Assembly (NCBI GenBank): GCA_934502905.1
Contig: CAKSVK010000005.1
Span: 1 to 54,380, forward strand
Reading direction: 5' to 3'
Source of the DNA: an uncultured Chitinophagaceae bacterium
GTDB lineage: Bacteria; Bacteroidota; Bacteroidia; Chitinophagales; Chitinophagaceae
Length of the DNA: 54,380 nucleotides
Shown here: positions 45,065 to 54,179 of the stretch, in pieces
How the letters are laid out: each line of letters starts with the position of its first letter
How positions within the stretch are numbered: position 1 is the first letter of the stretch
Notes under the pieces: generated by a model
Seen by the model: only the letters and a program-made list of their open reading frames with translations
Told to the model about the DNA's origin: nothing
Database searches by the model: none
Position numbers and translations under genes: made by a program

Positions 45065-46075
45065 ATGCTGAAAGGTGTGATCATAGGAACAGGCTTCTGG
45101 GCAAACTTCCAGGTGCCGGCATGGCAGGAACTGCCCGGCGTTCGTATTACGGCTTTATACAACCGAACGAAGTCAAGAGCCGAAGCCGTTGCAGAAAAAT
45201 TCGGCATAACAAATGTGTATGATGATGCAGCAGCCATGCTTGAAAAAGAACAGCCGGATTTTGTAGATATCATCACGGATGTGGATACACATCCTGTATT
45301 CACCAGGCTGGCGGCTGAAAAAAATATTCATGTGATCTGCCAGAAGCCCATGGCAGCTTCGCTGCAACAGGCAGAAGAAATGGTGCAGGTATGCCGGGAT
45401 AACCAGGTACGTTTTTTTATCCATGAGAATTTTCGCTGGCAATTGCCGCTACGCAGGCTGAAAGAAGCGCTTGATGCAGGCGTAATAGGCAGGCCTTTTA
45501 AGGCAAGGGTTTCTTTCTGTTCTGCTTTCCCGGTTTTTGACAACCAGCCATTCCTGAAAGAGCTGGATCATTTTATATTGACCGATGTAGGTTCCCATGT
45601 GCTGGATATCTGCCGGTTTTTGTTTGGAGAACCCAGGAAGCTGTTTTGCCTTACACAACGGGTGAACCCGGAAATAAAAGGGGAAGACGTAGCCAATGTG
45701 CTGATGGAAATGGAGAGTGGACTGCATTGTTATGCGGAAATGTCCTATGCTTCCATTATGGAGAAAGAAGCCTTTCCACAAACCCTGGTATTAGTGGAAG
45801 GTGAAAAAGGATCGCTCCACCTGACAAATGATTTTGAGCTGAAGCTTTTCACCCGGCAGCAGGTAACCGCTGCCGTTATAACACCTGTTATGTATAACTG
45901 GGCAGACCCGGCATATGCCGTCGTACATTCCAGTATCGTGGATTGCAACCGGGATATCCTGCAGGGATTACAGGGTGGCAGCAGTGAAACTACGGGAGAT
46001 GACAACCTGAAAACCGTAAAGCTGGTATGGGCAGCGTATCAGTCTGCCCTCACCGCCCAATCGCTTATATTGTGA
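45065..46075 (+). CDS. Gfo/Idh/MocA oxidoreductase, candidate D-apiose dehydrogenase (ApsD-like)
   Basis: About 336 residues from the ATG at 45065 (MLKGVIIGTGFWANF); a TTG three codons earlier is possible. Rossmann motif IIGTGFWANFQVPAW, Lys-Pro motif VICQKPMAAS, and the active-site stretch IHENFRWQLPLRRLK followed by NQPFLKELDHFILTDVGSHVLD with a catalytic His. The region around SFCSAFPVFDNQPFLKELDHF resembles what I recall of ApsD, which oxidises D-apiose to apionolactone. Unlike the oxidoreductase at 7638 it has no export signal, so it acts in the cytoplasm. Its end overlaps the ABC ATPase GTG start. Confidence 0.74.
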   Translation: MLKGVIIGTGFWANFQVPAWQELPGVRITALYNRTKSRAEAVAEKFGITNVYDDAAAMLEKEQPDFVDIITDVDTHPVFTRLAAEKNIHVICQKPMAASLQQAEEMVQVCRDNQVRFFIHENFRWQLPLRRLKEALDAGVIGRPFKARVSFCSAFPVFDNQPFLKELDHFILTDVGSHVLDICRFLFGEPRKLFCLTQRVNPEIKGEDVANVLMEMESGLHCYAEMSYASIMEKEAFPQTLVLVEGEKGSLHLTNDFELKLFTRQQVTAAVITPVMYNWADPAYAVVHSSIVDCNRDILQGLQGGSSETTGDDNLKTVKLVWAAYQSALTAQSLIL

Positions 46076-47535
46076 AGCTGGAGTTGAAAAACATATCAAA
46101 GTCCTTCCCCGGCGTAAAGGCATTACAGCAGGTTTCCATCACCTTTACACCGGGAGAAATACATGCGCTCTGCGGGGAGAACGGCGCGGGCAAATCCACG
46201 CTGATGAATATTATTTCCGGCAATCTCCGTCCCGATGCAGGCGATATCCTTCTGGACGGACGAAAAACGGAGATCGAAAATGTACTGCAGGCAGAGGCGT
46301 TGGGTATCGCTATCGTTTACCAGGAGAGAAGCCTTACAGACTCGCTATCCGTAGCGGAAAATATCTACCCCGTACACCAGCCGCGCAACCGTTACGGATG
46401 TATAGACCATAAGGTATTGCATAAAAATGCCAGTGAATGGCTGCAACAATTTCGCTTAACCATGCATGCCGCCACACCGGTAGGGAAGTTATCCCCCTCC
46501 CAAAAAACGCTGGTAGAGATCATAAAAGCGCTTGCCAAAAAGCCCCGTATACTGATCCTTGATGAACCAACAGCTTCTCTCACGCATGAGGAAGCTGATA
46601 TACTTTTCAACATGATCCGCCGGCTAAGGGCGGATCATGTTACTGTGATCTATATATCGCACCGCATGGCGGAGATCAGGGAACTGGCGGATGTAGTGAC
46701 CGTATTAAAAGACGGTATTTTCCAGGGAACCGTTCCTTCGTCTATCCCTGACAGGGAGATCATCCGGATGATGGTGGGCAGGGAGCTGGCAGCGGACACC
46801 TTTGTTTCAGATGTTACGAAAGACGTGCTGCTGGAAGTAAAAGAACTGTCGGGTAACGGTTTTGAAGATATCAGCTTCAATATATATGCCGGGGAAATAC
46901 TGGGATTTGCCGGATTGACCGGCTGCGGAAGAACCGCCCTTGCAAGGACTATTTTTGGCGACAGCAGGTATAATGCCGGAAGTATCAGGATAAAACAAAG
47001 ACCCTATTCACCCCGCCACCCGGCAAATGCGATCAACGCGCATATAGCGTACCTGCCGGAAGATAGAAAAACGGAAGGGCTGTTCCTGGAAAGGTCCATT
47101 GCGGATAATATTGCATCGGTCAGCCTGTCCGTGCCTTTCGCAGCTTATAATGCCGGCAAAGAAAGGGAAACGGCGGACAGTTATGTAAAGGAACTGGACA
47201 TCCGGACACCATCTGCAACGACACCGGTAAGAAAACTAAGCGGCGGAAATCAACAAAAGGTAGTGCTGGCAAAGTGGCTGGCGACACAACCTGACCTGAT
47301 GATCGTAAATGAGCCCACCCATGGGGTGGATGTGGGCGCCAAAACGGAGATATATAATATTATGAAGAAGCTGACTGCGGCAGGGAAAGGAATTATGATG
47401 ATCTCCAGCGAGCTGCCGGAGCTTTTGCTGCTGGCAGACAGGATAGCAGTGATGTGGCAGGGAAAGCTGGTAACGATACTATCCCGGGAGGAAGCAACAG
47501 AAGAAAAACTGACCATGCTTGCATCGGGTTTATAA
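46072..47535 (+). CDS. Sugar ABC transporter ATPase, RbsA-like double domain
   Basis: About 488 residues with two ABC domains, as in RbsA, XylG and MglA. The first has Walker A GENGAGKSTL, Walker B ILILDEPTAS and a degenerate signature LSPSQK; the second has a defective Walker A (GLTGCGRTALARTIFG) and an intact signature LSGGNQQKVVLAKWL with MIVNEPTHGVD. The start is best placed at the GTG at 46072, which overlaps the preceding stop codon (GTGA); a longer frame to 46027 lies inside the upstream gene. It energises the permease encoded next. Confidence 0.93.
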   Translation: MKLELKNISKSFPGVKALQQVSITFTPGEIHALCGENGAGKSTLMNIISGNLRPDAGDILLDGRKTEIENVLQAEALGIAIVYQERSLTDSLSVAENIYPVHQPRNRYGCIDHKVLHKNASEWLQQFRLTMHAATPVGKLSPSQKTLVEIIKALAKKPRILILDEPTASLTHEEADILFNMIRRLRADHVTVIYISHRMAEIRELADVVTVLKDGIFQGTVPSSIPDREIIRMMVGRELAADTFVSDVTKDVLLEVKELSGNGFEDISFNIYAGEILGFAGLTGCGRTALARTIFGDSRYNAGSIRIKQRPYSPRHPANAINAHIAYLPEDRKTEGLFLERSIADNIASVSLSVPFAAYNAGKERETADSYVKELDIRTPSATTPVRKLSGGNQQKVVLAKWLATQPDLMIVNEPTHGVDVGAKTEIYNIMKKLTAAGKGIMMISSELPELLLLADRIAVMWQGKLVTILSREEATEEKLTMLASGL

Positions 47536-47550
47536 CAATAACTTGCTATA

Positions 47551-48498
47551 ATGAATATAAAAAACAGTTTAACCGACCGGGTATTCACGCTTGGCAGCAG
47601 CATCGTCGTACTTTGTGTGGTCATGACGATCGCCTTTCCTTCAAAGTTTGCCACCGTCGACAATTTTTCCCAGCTGCTGCTCAATCTTTCCATAGATACC
47701 ATTGTAGCGGTCGGCATGATGATCCTGATGATCGCCGGCATGTTTGACCTGTCTGTTGGTTCCATTGTGGCTTTCGCCGGCGGCATGGCGGGTTACCTGA
47801 TGTATTACCACGGCATACCGGCAGCGCTGGCGATCAGCGCGGGCATGCTGGGCGCTGTAGGCATTGGCTTCATCAACGGCTGGCTGATCGCGCGGGTGGG
47901 CATCAATCCTATGATACAGACGTTGGCCATGATGGGTATTGTTCGTGGTTTTGCATTGATGCTGAGCGGTGCCGGCATCCAGAATTTCCCCTATGATTTT
48001 ATCGTGATCGGTCAATCCAGGCTGCTGGGGCTGCAGATGCCGGTATGGTATATGATCGCAATCGTCTTGCTATTTGCATTCCTGGTAAAGAATACTTCCT
48101 TCTTCCGGCGGTATTATTTTATCGGTGGCAATGAAAGAGCCGCCAGGCTGTCCGGGATCAACGTAGAAAAAATGAAGGTATGGGCTTTTGTGATATCCGC
48201 AACGCTTGCCGGCGTGGCAGGTATTCTTTTGTCTTCCAGACTGGGCGCTGCACTGTCAACATCCGGAAGAGGGCTTGAGCTGCGGGTGATAACAGCCGTC
48301 ATTCTCGGCGGCGCCAGCCTCTCAGGTGGGTATGGAAAAATATGGGGCGCTTTCCTGGGCGCATTGTTCATGGCGCTTATCAATAACCTTCTTATTTTAA
48401 GCCGGGTATCCGGATACTGGCAGGAGATCATCCTGGGGGTGATCCTGATCGTGGCTGTAGGCGTTGATCAACTGATCCTGAAAAAAATAGAAAAATAA
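47551..48498 (+). CDS. Sugar ABC transporter permease, RbsC-like
   Basis: A 315-residue membrane protein of the BPD_transp_2 family with about eight to ten membrane segments. Typical parts are MILMIAGMFDLSVGSIVAFAGGMAGYL, INGWLIARVGINPMIQTLAMMGIVRG, and LSGGYGKIWGAFLGALFMALINNLLIL. The protein would form a homodimer with the double ATPase and the solute-binding lipoprotein. 15 bases separate it from the ATPase gene. Confidence 0.94.
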   Translation: MNIKNSLTDRVFTLGSSIVVLCVVMTIAFPSKFATVDNFSQLLLNLSIDTIVAVGMMILMIAGMFDLSVGSIVAFAGGMAGYLMYYHGIPAALAISAGMLGAVGIGFINGWLIARVGINPMIQTLAMMGIVRGFALMLSGAGIQNFPYDFIVIGQSRLLGLQMPVWYMIAIVLLFAFLVKNTSFFRRYYFIGGNERAARLSGINVEKMKVWAFVISATLAGVAGILLSSRLGAALSTSGRGLELRVITAVILGGASLSGGYGKIWGAFLGALFMALINNLLILSRVSGYWQEIILGVILIVAVGVDQLILKKIEK

Positions 48499-48502
48499 GC
48501 AC

Positions 48503-49513
48503 ATGAAATCCTTAATATATATCCTGCTCCTGTTTGCCTGTGCCTGCGAATTGCCGCCACGCCCCCGGTCTGAAAAAGGCGGTGTCATCAAAAGCGCGAA
48601 GAAATTTATCACGGCAGACGAAATATCTGCCGATGAGGAATATATCATGGTAACGACTGCTATTAATTTACCGCTCTACGTAAACCATGACCAGAAGGCG
48701 TTCCTGGACTGGGGAAAAAAAACGGGGGTACGGACTTCCATCCTGGGTCCGTCGGAGTGGGATGTGCCCACCCAGATCGCGACCATTGAGCAGGTGATCG
48801 CCGGTAAGCCGGCCGGCCTGCTGATCAATGGCACAGACCCCGGCATAGCGCAGGCGATCAAAAAAGCAGTGGATGCCGGCATTCCCACCGTGGTTTATGA
48901 TTCCGATATTCCCAACTCCGACCGGCATTGTTTTATCGGGAGCGATTGGTACGAAATGGGCAGGCTGCAGGGAGAACGCATGGCCGCCATTACCGGGGGT
49001 AAAGGGAAAGTAGCCTGTATGGGTATACTTGGGATGGAAAATATGGAAGCCGGTTTCAGGGGATTCCAGGATGCGATAAAAAAATTCCCGGGAATTGAAT
49101 TCCTGGGCAAATATGATGACAAAGCGAATGTGGAAACCGCTGCCAAAATAGCGGCAGATCTGCTGGCTGCCAATCCGGATCTGGCGGGTATAGCAGGTTT
49201 TGACTCTAATTCGGGTCCCGGCATAGCCCTGTCTGTAAAAGAGTCCGGCCGGGTAGGAAAAGTTAAAATTACCACCGTAGATGCCGAGCCGGAACACCTC
49301 GCACTGGTAAAAGAAGGGGTAATAGATTACCTGGTCGGACAAAAAAGAGCGTTGTTCACCTGGCTTGGGGCACAGTTTTTGTTTGATATGCGGCACAAAA
49401 CCTTACCATTATCTGCCGATGATGCAGAAGCAGGCGTAATTCCTGTTCCTCAAACAGTTATAACCGGTTCCATTGAGATTGATAGAGAAAACGTGGATCA
49501 ATTTATCCAGTAA
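48503..49513 (+). CDS. Sugar-binding lipoprotein, periplasmic-binding type 1 (RbsB-like)
   Basis: A 336-residue ABC solute-binding protein with two Rossmann-like lobes (Peripla_BP_4). The signal ends LLLFACAC, giving a lipobox Cys; in a Gram-negative cell the lipid anchor is unusual for this family, which is generally soluble. Ligand pocket candidates include LINGTDPGIAQAI, FIGSDWYEMGRLQG, and TTVDAEPEHLALVKEG. By context the ligand is expected to be D-apiose or a similar pentose. Starts 4 bases after the permease stop. Confidence 0.92.
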   Translation: MKSLIYILLLFACACELPPRPRSEKGGVIKSAKKFITADEISADEEYIMVTTAINLPLYVNHDQKAFLDWGKKTGVRTSILGPSEWDVPTQIATIEQVIAGKPAGLLINGTDPGIAQAIKKAVDAGIPTVVYDSDIPNSDRHCFIGSDWYEMGRLQGERMAAITGGKGKVACMGILGMENMEAGFRGFQDAIKKFPGIEFLGKYDDKANVETAAKIAADLLAANPDLAGIAGFDSNSGPGIALSVKESGRVGKVKITTVDAEPEHLALVKEGVIDYLVGQKRALFTWLGAQFLFDMRHKTLPLSADDAEAGVIPVPQTVITGSIEIDRENVDQFIQ

Positions 49514-49518
49514 TAAAT

Positions 49519-51162
49519 ATGGATATACCATTTGATATTACACTGCCCGTTTCCGTACCGTTACGCACAAAAAACCTGAATTGTTGTTATGAAAGAGGAG
49601 CGCTGCGCTACATCAGGCGGGGCAACACCGAATTGGTGCGTATGATCTATTGCGCCGTTCGTGATAACAATTGGGGAACCGTACCCTATGTTATCGTTGA
49701 CGAGAAAATCACGGACGACAAAGAAAGTTTTGTCGTCCGGGTTTCCGTCAAATATGAGCAGGAAAATATCCTGTTTTTTGCCGATCTCCTTATAGAAGGA
49801 AAGGATGATATGATCTCCTTCAGCATGAAGGGATCGTCCGGCAACAACTTCCTGAGCAACCGTACAGGACTCTGTGTACATCTTCCCGTTAAAGAATTTT
49901 CGGGGATACCGACCACAATCACCGGTACGTCCGGCAATAAAACTGACATTTTCTTTCCCGGTTATATCTCTCCTCACCAGCCATTCACCGATATCGGTCA
50001 ACTGGATGGCAGTACCTATGGCACAGACCTGCAGCTCGTATTCTCCGGTGAGGTCTTTGAGGCGGAAGACCAGCGGAACTGGATGGACAACTCTTTTAAG
50101 CTGTATAACCGCCCGCTAAGCCGGCCATTTCCTTTTCCTGTAACAACAGGCGAGTCCATTCAACAACATATTACGCTCAAAACTTCCTCCTCCGGTCCCA
50201 CTATTATTGATCAGGATAAAGCAATACCCGGAAATGAATGGCAGCCAATACCTGCGCTGGGTATCGCGGCGGCTGATGAAGTAAAGCTCCTGACGGGAGA
50301 AGAAGCCGGTATATTAAAGTTGTATCCGTTTTCTTTTTATCGTGCTGAATTGCATTTAGATACAGCATGGGAAGACATACTGGATATGCATATTGCCAAT
50401 GCGGGATCACTGGGTGCCCGCCTGCAACTGGTTGTATTCTTCACCGATCGCTGGCAGCAAGAACAACCTGCATTCCTCGAAAAAATATTCCTGCATGCTG
50501 AAAGCATTTACTCGGTGCTTCCCCTTCATAAAAATTATAAGGTAACTCCCGGGTTCCTGCAAGCCGGCTTATATCCGGTGATCAAAAAAAATTATCCCAA
50601 CGTGCTTGTAGGATATGGCACCGACATATACTTTACGGAGCTGAACCGCCAGAAGCCGGCGGGCGACCTGTATGACTTTGTCAGCTTCAGCCTGAACCCG
50701 CAGGTGCACAATGATGATGCGCTGACCGTGCTGGAAAACCTCCGGACCCTGCCGGATATCATCCGCACCATCAGCAGCTTCACCAGCAAGCCGGTTGTGG
50801 TGTCGCCTGTCACTTTTAAAAAACGCAAGAACCACGATGGCGCCGGTGACAGTGTGCATAACCTGGTAGATAACTATGACGAAAGGCAATTTACCTGGTA
50901 CGGCGCCGGATGGTTCTTGTTGAGCCTGTATTACCTGCGGCATGTATCATCAGCCGTATTTTTCACTACTACCGGCAGGAGCGGGCTTGCCAACTGTTAT
51001 GATGCTCCCTTAGGAATAGTATTACAAAAAATAAAAACATTCCAGCCTGTATCCGTTCAAAAAATATATACCGCGAATCACATCCGGCTTGTTTTCAGGA
51101 ATAAGCAACAGGAGGAAATGGATTTCGTCTTCGACGAACAGTATAGCCAAGTGTACGGTTGA
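49519..51162 (+). CDS. Candidate D-apionate lactonase (ApnL-like), 547 residues
   Basis: A long soluble protein with no signal peptide. Strong features are LRYIRRGNTELVRMIYCAVRDNNWGT at the N-terminus, SPHQPF, and FEAEDQRNWMDNSFKLYNRPLSRPFPFPV in the middle, followed by a TIM-barrel-like second half. The EDQRNWxDxSFKxY element, PhQPF and N-terminal AVRDNNWGT are what I associate with ApnL, the D-apionolactonase of the oxidative apiose pathway. It is the last gene of the cluster, 5 bases after the binding protein. Hydrolysis of apionolactone would join the ApsD-like and ApnO-like steps. Assignment is by recall, not by search. Confidence 0.72.
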   Translation: MDIPFDITLPVSVPLRTKNLNCCYERGALRYIRRGNTELVRMIYCAVRDNNWGTVPYVIVDEKITDDKESFVVRVSVKYEQENILFFADLLIEGKDDMISFSMKGSSGNNFLSNRTGLCVHLPVKEFSGIPTTITGTSGNKTDIFFPGYISPHQPFTDIGQLDGSTYGTDLQLVFSGEVFEAEDQRNWMDNSFKLYNRPLSRPFPFPVTTGESIQQHITLKTSSSGPTIIDQDKAIPGNEWQPIPALGIAAADEVKLLTGEEAGILKLYPFSFYRAELHLDTAWEDILDMHIANAGSLGARLQLVVFFTDRWQQEQPAFLEKIFLHAESIYSVLPLHKNYKVTPGFLQAGLYPVIKKNYPNVLVGYGTDIYFTELNRQKPAGDLYDFVSFSLNPQVHNDDALTVLENLRTLPDIIRTISSFTSKPVVVSPVTFKKRKNHDGAGDSVHNLVDNYDERQFTWYGAGWFLLSLYYLRHVSSAVFFTTTGRSGLANCYDAPLGIVLQKIKTFQPVSVQKIYTANHIRLVFRNKQQEEMDFVFDEQYSQVYG

Positions 51163-51755
51163 TGCTGCCGAAAGCCCGGAACCACTATTGTCCGGTAAAT
51201 AGTATAGGATCTGATAGCCTCAGCCCTCTCCTCACGGAGAGGGAGCAGAACCCGCAACAACAAAAGAGCTTGTGAATTTATAATGAACAGGTATTGAAAT
51301 TATTTTTTCGGCCAGTGAGGACACCAATGTCCTTAAATTAAGGGAATCCTACTGGCGGGGTGTCCGCACCCGCCAGATTCGTAATGGATCGGTTGGTGGA
51401 GACCCGTCCGACCAGCCGGGCAGGCACCAGACCGATAGGTCTTCTTACTGATGAGGTACCTCCACTAACGCCCTGACGGATTGAGGACGCTGACCGTGGC
51501 AAGTGCCGTGATTTGTGGGAACACAAACCACTTGTTATGGATGACATTTTAATAAAATAGATAGCGCTCATTATTCAATATCGTTGGGATTTCCGGGAGT
51601 AGCTGTGTGCAGGTGTAGCCATCACCAACAGCCAATAATTTCTTTGCATATTGTTGGTAAAACTGCACACAAATTTGACAGATGTTATTTAAGACCAGGG
51701 GTAATAATTTCAGAACCTGCTGTAACGTTCGTAAGATTCAACAATTTTTGAAATT
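51163..51755. other. Gene-free stretch holding hairpins and the long repeat
   Basis: No gene seen. It contains CCCTCTCC-TCAC-GGAGAGGG at 51224-51243 (no T-run), the long dispersed repeat at 51280-51558, and at about 51602-51675 a nested inverted repeat TGTGCAG...CACCAACA...TGTTGGT...CTGCACA, whose inner part resembles the inverted repeat inside the 297-bp tandem units at 40.8 kb. Confidence 0.6.
51280..51558 (+). repeat. Dispersed structured repeat, long copy
   Basis: Shares its first about 45 bases and last about 45 bases with the inverted short copy at 12680-12788, including ATAATGAACAGGTAT, TTATTTTTTCGG, the hairpin GTTTGTGGGAACACAAAC-like arm, and GATGACATTTTAATAAAA. The middle contains further paired segments, for example GTTGGTGGAG with CTCCACTAAC. 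No ORF is present, so this is a non-coding element of unknown type. Confidence 0.72.
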
Positions 51756-51761
51756 ATGGTT

Positions 51762-52298
51762 ATGAAAAACTATGTTTTACCGGCTTTAATGATCGCCATG
51801 CTGGCCTCCTGCAGTGAAAATAAGAATACCGCTGCCGGGCCGGTTGAGATAAGTCAACCCAACCTCGTAGAAATAACAACGGCTGACATGGATATGCCCG
51901 AACCGGGATTAATGGAAGAAGAAATCATACAAATAAATGAACCGGAAGTCAACGCAACAGCTTCAAAAGCTAATAATAAGATAAGTGCAAAGCCGGCTAC
52001 GGTGACCCCACGCCAGTCAACCGCAGAGATCGGTAACGGTGGCCCTGTTACTAATGACAAACCCGAATTGAATGCACCGGCTGCCGAAGAAACAAAAGAG
52101 AAAAAAGGAATGAGCCATACGGCTAAAGGAGCAATTGTAGGGGCAGTAGCAGGTGCAGCCACAGGAGCGATCGTTAATAAAAAGGACCCTGTAAAAGGCG
52201 CAGTGATCGGTACGGCTGTAGGAGCAGGCGTAGGAGCCGGTACAGGATTGATCGTTGATAAGTCTGTGCAGAAGAAAAAGGAAAAAGCTGCCGAATAA
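51762..52298 (+). CDS. Glycine-zipper (YMGG-like) lipoprotein
   Basis: About 178 residues from the Met at 51762 (MKNYVLPAL). A lipoprotein signal ends MLASCSENK. A low-complexity middle rich in Ala, Glu, Pro and Asn is followed by KGAIVGAVAGAATGAIV and KGAVIGTAVGAGVGAGTG, two glycine-zipper helices that can enter membranes. The end is Lys-rich. Small Bacteroidota outer-membrane or periplasmic proteins of this form have no established function. A strong terminator follows. Confidence 0.85.
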   Translation: MKNYVLPALMIAMLASCSENKNTAAGPVEISQPNLVEITTADMDMPEPGLMEEEIIQINEPEVNATASKANNKISAKPATVTPRQSTAEIGNGGPVTNDKPELNAPAAEETKEKKGMSHTAKGAIVGAVAGAATGAIVNKKDPVKGAVIGTAVGAGVGAGTGLIVDKSVQKKKEKAAE

Positions 52299-52323
52299 TT
52301 AGCCAGATAACCTTATCATTTTT

Positions 52324-52367
52324 CCCGGATACGTTTCGCACACGTGCAGCATATCCGGGATTTTTTT
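52324..52367 (+). terminator. Intrinsic terminator after the glycine-zipper gene
   Basis: CCCGGATA / TATCCGGG stem (52324-52331 and 52352-52359) around a 20-base loop, followed by A and seven T. Ends the gene at 52298. Confidence 0.85.
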
Positions 52368-52642
52368 GTTATTACATTTCGAAGCAACGGCTGGTCATAG
52401 CTCCTCCTGCCTGCCATCTTTGGACCTGCGAAAGATCTATTCACAGGAACCATATTTAGTTCGTATAAAAAAACAATACCTGATTTTACAAGCCATTAAG
52501 AAGTTAAGGATCATTCAGCTTTTCACCTTAATTCGTTCTTCATTTCTTCACGGGTACTACAGGAACTAATTGGGTTCGCTGAAATATGTATGACTTACGA
52601 AACCAGGGAACAGATGCCTGTTATACATACAATAAGGAACTA

Positions 52643-54172
52643 CTAAAGGTCTATAACAATAGTTGCCACTCCCTTTGCAGGGATCGTCAGGTTATCTGAG
52701 CTGCCGCTGGTCCTGGCCAGGTCCTGCGAGGCAGTAGTGAGGTACATATTTACCGTTTGAGCTGCCCTGCCAGGAATACTACAACGAATAACCTGATCGA
52801 TGCCGTTTTCATTAACCACTACAATGACGAGTTGCTTGTCTGCCTCATTCATATAGGCAGAGGCATATGTACCCGGTGCAGTCGTTGTCAACGCTACCCG
52901 TTTCATACCCGGACGTACAAAGCGGCTGTAATTACCCATTGCCCACATGATCTTACTGCTGTAGTATTTACCATCGGCTTTGTTCCTGTCGATATACACC
53001 AGTCCGTCTTTGTAATCATAAGGTGATACCGCCAGCCACCACTGCCAGGCTGTTGCCCGGGCGTTTACCAGATCGTTGTACATCAGCTTGGCCACATACA
53101 ATGCAGGGGTGATCCCCAGGTCTTTCCCTTCTCCTTTTATTTCACCGTCGTTATCACCAAGTATGCAGTATTCCGATTGCCAGAATTTCAATCCATCAAC
53201 CCCGGAAACGGTGTTATATACCTGCCGCCTTATGGAAGCCGCTTTTTCGAAAGGAGAGCTGGTAAAATAACTGTGGGCTGCAATGATCTTCCCTACATGA
53301 GAAAGGTTGCCAACATAATCCGGGGAACCCGGATCGAAGAAAGCCTTTACCTGCGTGCCTTTGCCGGGCCTGTCCTTATCTTCATACAGAAAATCATACT
53401 CCGCTGACTCCGGTAAAATGATCTGCGTAGAGAGTCGCTGATCTTCCAGGGCCTGGTTGACAGACCTCACCACCCCGCTGATATCTATATTATAGTAAGG
53501 ACTTCCTTCCTGTCCACCATCACTCCAGTCCCATTGCGGCTCATTTACAGGGCTGATATAGTGGATATCTATGCCTGTTTTTTGTTTGATCCCTTTGATG
53601 GTAGTTGCTACATAAGCAGCGAAATCTCCGAAGCGGTCACTGGTCAGGTTACAGACCTTATCGGTAGCATAGGCTTTTCCATTTCGGGTATACTGCACCG
53701 GTGGACTGTTGTAAAAGCCGATAAAGTCTTTTACGCCTCTCTCTTTGGCTGCCTGCAGGAACCATACCTGCCCCTGCTGACGGTTCCAGTTATAGGTATT
53801 GTTTGCATCCAAAAAAGACTCTGCCCTGCGCCACTCATCCTTAATGCCGCTGGCTTCCCCCTGCTGGGCGCTGCCGCCGCCGAAGTTGAAGCGCCACGCG
53901 GAAAGACCGATACCTTTGGGAGAGCCGTCCCGCAAAGTATCCAGGCTGAATAACCAGTCAGCTATCGCATTCCTTTTATCATCGGGCCAGTTGCCAACAA
54001 ACTGGCAGGACCAGGCATCGGATGCTCCGAAATTATCTATCGTCTGGAATGTCTCGGACGGATCTATATTCAACACGATAATATCATCGTTCTGTTTATC
54101 ACTACCCGTTTGTTTTTGTCCGCAGGATGTTATCGTGAATAGCACCAGTCCTGCTATCAGTTTTTGGATCAT
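52643..54172 (-). CDS. GH30 family glycosidase, probable endo-beta-1,6-galactanase lipoprotein
   Basis: A 509-residue secreted lipoprotein (LVLFTITSC lipobox at residue 17). The GH30 barrel is clear: TIDNFGASDAW near the start, the acid/base Glu in ISPVNEPQWDW, and the nucleophile in KFWQSEYCILG. SAWRFNFGGGSAQQG and WQWWLAVSPYDYKDGLVYID are typical of the subfamily acting on beta-1,6-galactan side chains of type II arabinogalactan. The C-terminal beta domain is complete. It follows 7 bases after a GH2 gene on the same strand; the two probably form a plant polysaccharide-degrading operon that continues beyond the window. Subfamily assignment is by recall. Confidence 0.86.
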   Translation of the reverse strand: MIQKLIAGLVLFTITSCGQKQTGSDKQNDDIIVLNIDPSETFQTIDNFGASDAWSCQFVGNWPDDKRNAIADWLFSLDTLRDGSPKGIGLSAWRFNFGGGSAQQGEASGIKDEWRRAESFLDANNTYNWNRQQGQVWFLQAAKERGVKDFIGFYNSPPVQYTRNGKAYATDKVCNLTSDRFGDFAAYVATTIKGIKQKTGIDIHYISPVNEPQWDWSDGGQEGSPYYNIDISGVVRSVNQALEDQRLSTQIILPESAEYDFLYEDKDRPGKGTQVKAFFDPGSPDYVGNLSHVGKIIAAHSYFTSSPFEKAASIRRQVYNTVSGVDGLKFWQSEYCILGDNDGEIKGEGKDLGITPALYVAKLMYNDLVNARATAWQWWLAVSPYDYKDGLVYIDRNKADGKYYSSKIMWAMGNYSRFVRPGMKRVALTTTAPGTYASAYMNEADKQLVIVVVNENGIDQVIRCSIPGRAAQTVNMYLTTASQDLARTSGSSDNLTIPAKGVATIVIDL

Positions 54173-54179
54173 GTTATAT

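Noticed and set aside
51448..51455. CTGATGAG, the hammerhead ribozyme core word
   Set aside because: No GAAA element and no flanking stems I, II and III at proper places were found, so it is likely chance inside the dispersed repeat.
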